Shown one piece after another: positions 63,101-64,000 of a stretch of DNA of 64,000 bases (position 1 is the first letter of the stretch; each line of letters opens with the position of its first letter). Position numbers and translations under genes: made by a program. A model generated the notes under the pieces. The model ran no database searches and was not told the origin of the DNA. It saw nothing but the letters and a program-made list of their open reading frames with translations. Origin of the DNA: Oikopleura dioica (Eukaryota; Chordata; Appendicularia; Copelata; Oikopleuridae). The DNA is taken from contig OU015567.1 in NCBI GenBank assembly GCA_907165135.1, forward strand, positions 10,669,001 to 10,733,000, given 5' to 3'.

Positions 63101-64000
63101 TGAATCGTCGAATTAGTTTTTTGGTAATTTGCGAGCAGAGCTTGACAACCTCGAGAACAAGAGGAATCGGTGCACTCGTAGCATTTAAACTCTCGTTTTC
63201 TAGTGCCGCCGTTACAGTCGCTATCACATTCAGACCATCGTTGCCATCCATCAACTCTTGGCTCGCATTCAATAACGACATCTTCTTGGTGTCCACAATT
63301 ATGCTGCTCAATCCAGTTACAGTTCTCCCAAACAGTTGCGTTCTCGGGGCAATTTATGTTGTCAACTAGGATCTCCATGTCGTGGAGAGCATGATCGCTC
63401 CCGTTGTAATGAAATGAGCCGACATCCCTGAGAGATGACTTTGAAAAGGTGTACCAGTTTTTCAGCGGTCCTAGTCCCAGTTTGTCGCATGCGAGCTTCG
63501 CTGGCCTTTCATTAAACTCGTCGTCACACACTGTCCCGAAAGTTCCATTTTTGTAGATAACGAGTACTCCCAAATTTGGATTAGCAGGGTTTTTGGTAGG
63601 AGTCGCGAGGGCGAGCGTTCCTTCTTTTGGGCAATTATTTCGATTGCATTCCATACAAGGTTTATCGCATTTTTCCTCATTGGCGGCACATGAGCTTGAG
63701 CAGGAGGTTGTAAGAGTTCTACTGTTGTCTACTATCTTATGCCGTTTTCGGAATGAATCGGTTCCGTTGCAAATGACTTGATTTTCAAGAGAGTCGAGGC
63801 AAGGTCCCCACTCAGTCCAGTGCCCAGCTGTTTTGACCCAGTTCACGTATAATCCCAAGAGCATGTTGCTTGAAGCAGCTGCTGAGAAAAATCCAAGTTG
63901 CCATTGTTCTGGATCTGGGCTTTGAGTATATAGAATTCGTACTTTTGGTTCAGCGCGTCCAATGCGAGTAAGTTGTGTTATAAAATGAGGGGTGCTTGTA
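60181..64000 (-). CDS. SRCR / thrombospondin-1 / C-type-lectin type I membrane receptor, 5' end outside window
   Basis: The frame is open to the right edge, so the N-terminus is missing. Order from there: TSP1 repeat (WTEWGPC, 63.8 kb), SRCR 1 (FGTVCDDEFNERPAKLACDK), TSP1 (WQRWSECDSDCNGGTRKR), SRCR 2 (EWGTVCDDKFTPNVGRVIC), a discoidin-like segment (61.95-62.65 kb), TSP1 (WSQWSSWSECKPECE), SRCR 3 (GQWGTICNDSVNKTRVCEL), then after introns at least one C-type lectin fold (WLGMTYDEFSREWRWDD, CATFI, WRFEQC), a membrane helix (VTIFIALVLISSAVYFAYSK) and an acidic cytoplasmic tail ending ENEDDNE at 60181. Cys-rich and extracellular; likely a recognition or adhesion receptor. No known orthologue with this order comes to mind. 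Confidence 0.85.

Overview
The window is compact animal nuclear DNA. Twenty-two protein-coding genes are recognisable in 64 kb. Introns are mostly about 35-60 bp, intergenic gaps are often only 100-260 bp, and genes sit inside introns of other genes. The gene set is chordate-like (TRAK/milton, a corin-like protease, GCP2, parvin, VPS33B, AGMO, CNOT3, an NR4A-type zinc finger). Together with polypyrimidine-AG acceptors a few bases before some start codons, as in spliced-leader trans-splicing, this best fits an appendicularian tunicate (Oikopleura-like). That identification is inference; no species-diagnostic sequence was compared.

Layout. 1-42.3 kb is a nearly unbroken minus-strand run: TRAK (3' cut by the window edge), a cluster of small transposons at 3.97-5.57 kb, a dual-specificity phosphatase, a WW-like protein, an NSUN7-like protein, CNOT3, an RRM-Tudor protein, GCP2, parvin, VPS33B, a long disordered SUMO-interaction-motif protein, TXNL1, GPR107/108, ribosomal protein L4, TMEM62, a PLA2-like secreted protein and AGMO. 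42.9-56.7 kb is plus strand: a corin-like type II membrane protease, a glutaminase with altered catalytic residues, and a glutamine-rich gene ending in an NR4A-like DNA-binding domain with no ligand-binding domain. 57-64 kb is minus strand and secretory: two threonine-rich proteins, a small tryptophan-rich secreted protein and a large SRCR/TSP1/C-type-lectin receptor whose 5' end lies outside the window.

The most interesting material is in introns and mobile DNA. (i) A 0.96-kb Penelope-like element with a 12-bp target duplication and 194-bp inverted terminal repeats sits in what was a 40-bp AGMO intron; each repeat carries a hammerhead-ribozyme-like motif. (ii) A 736-bp palindromic TTAA-flanked element splits the second homeobox of a divergent double-homeodomain gene that itself lies antisense in a CNOT3 intron. 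(iii) A nest of TTAA-flanked elements at 4-5.6 kb includes an insertion with an 8-bp duplication. (iv) A TATA-driven small basic protein gene lies antisense in a GPR107 intron. Four apparently lineage-modified proteins (glutaminase, NSUN7-like, PLA2-like, NR4A-like) have lost residues or domains normally needed for activity. Most genes are housekeeping (transport, cytoskeleton, RNA turnover, translation) with no shared pathway evident.
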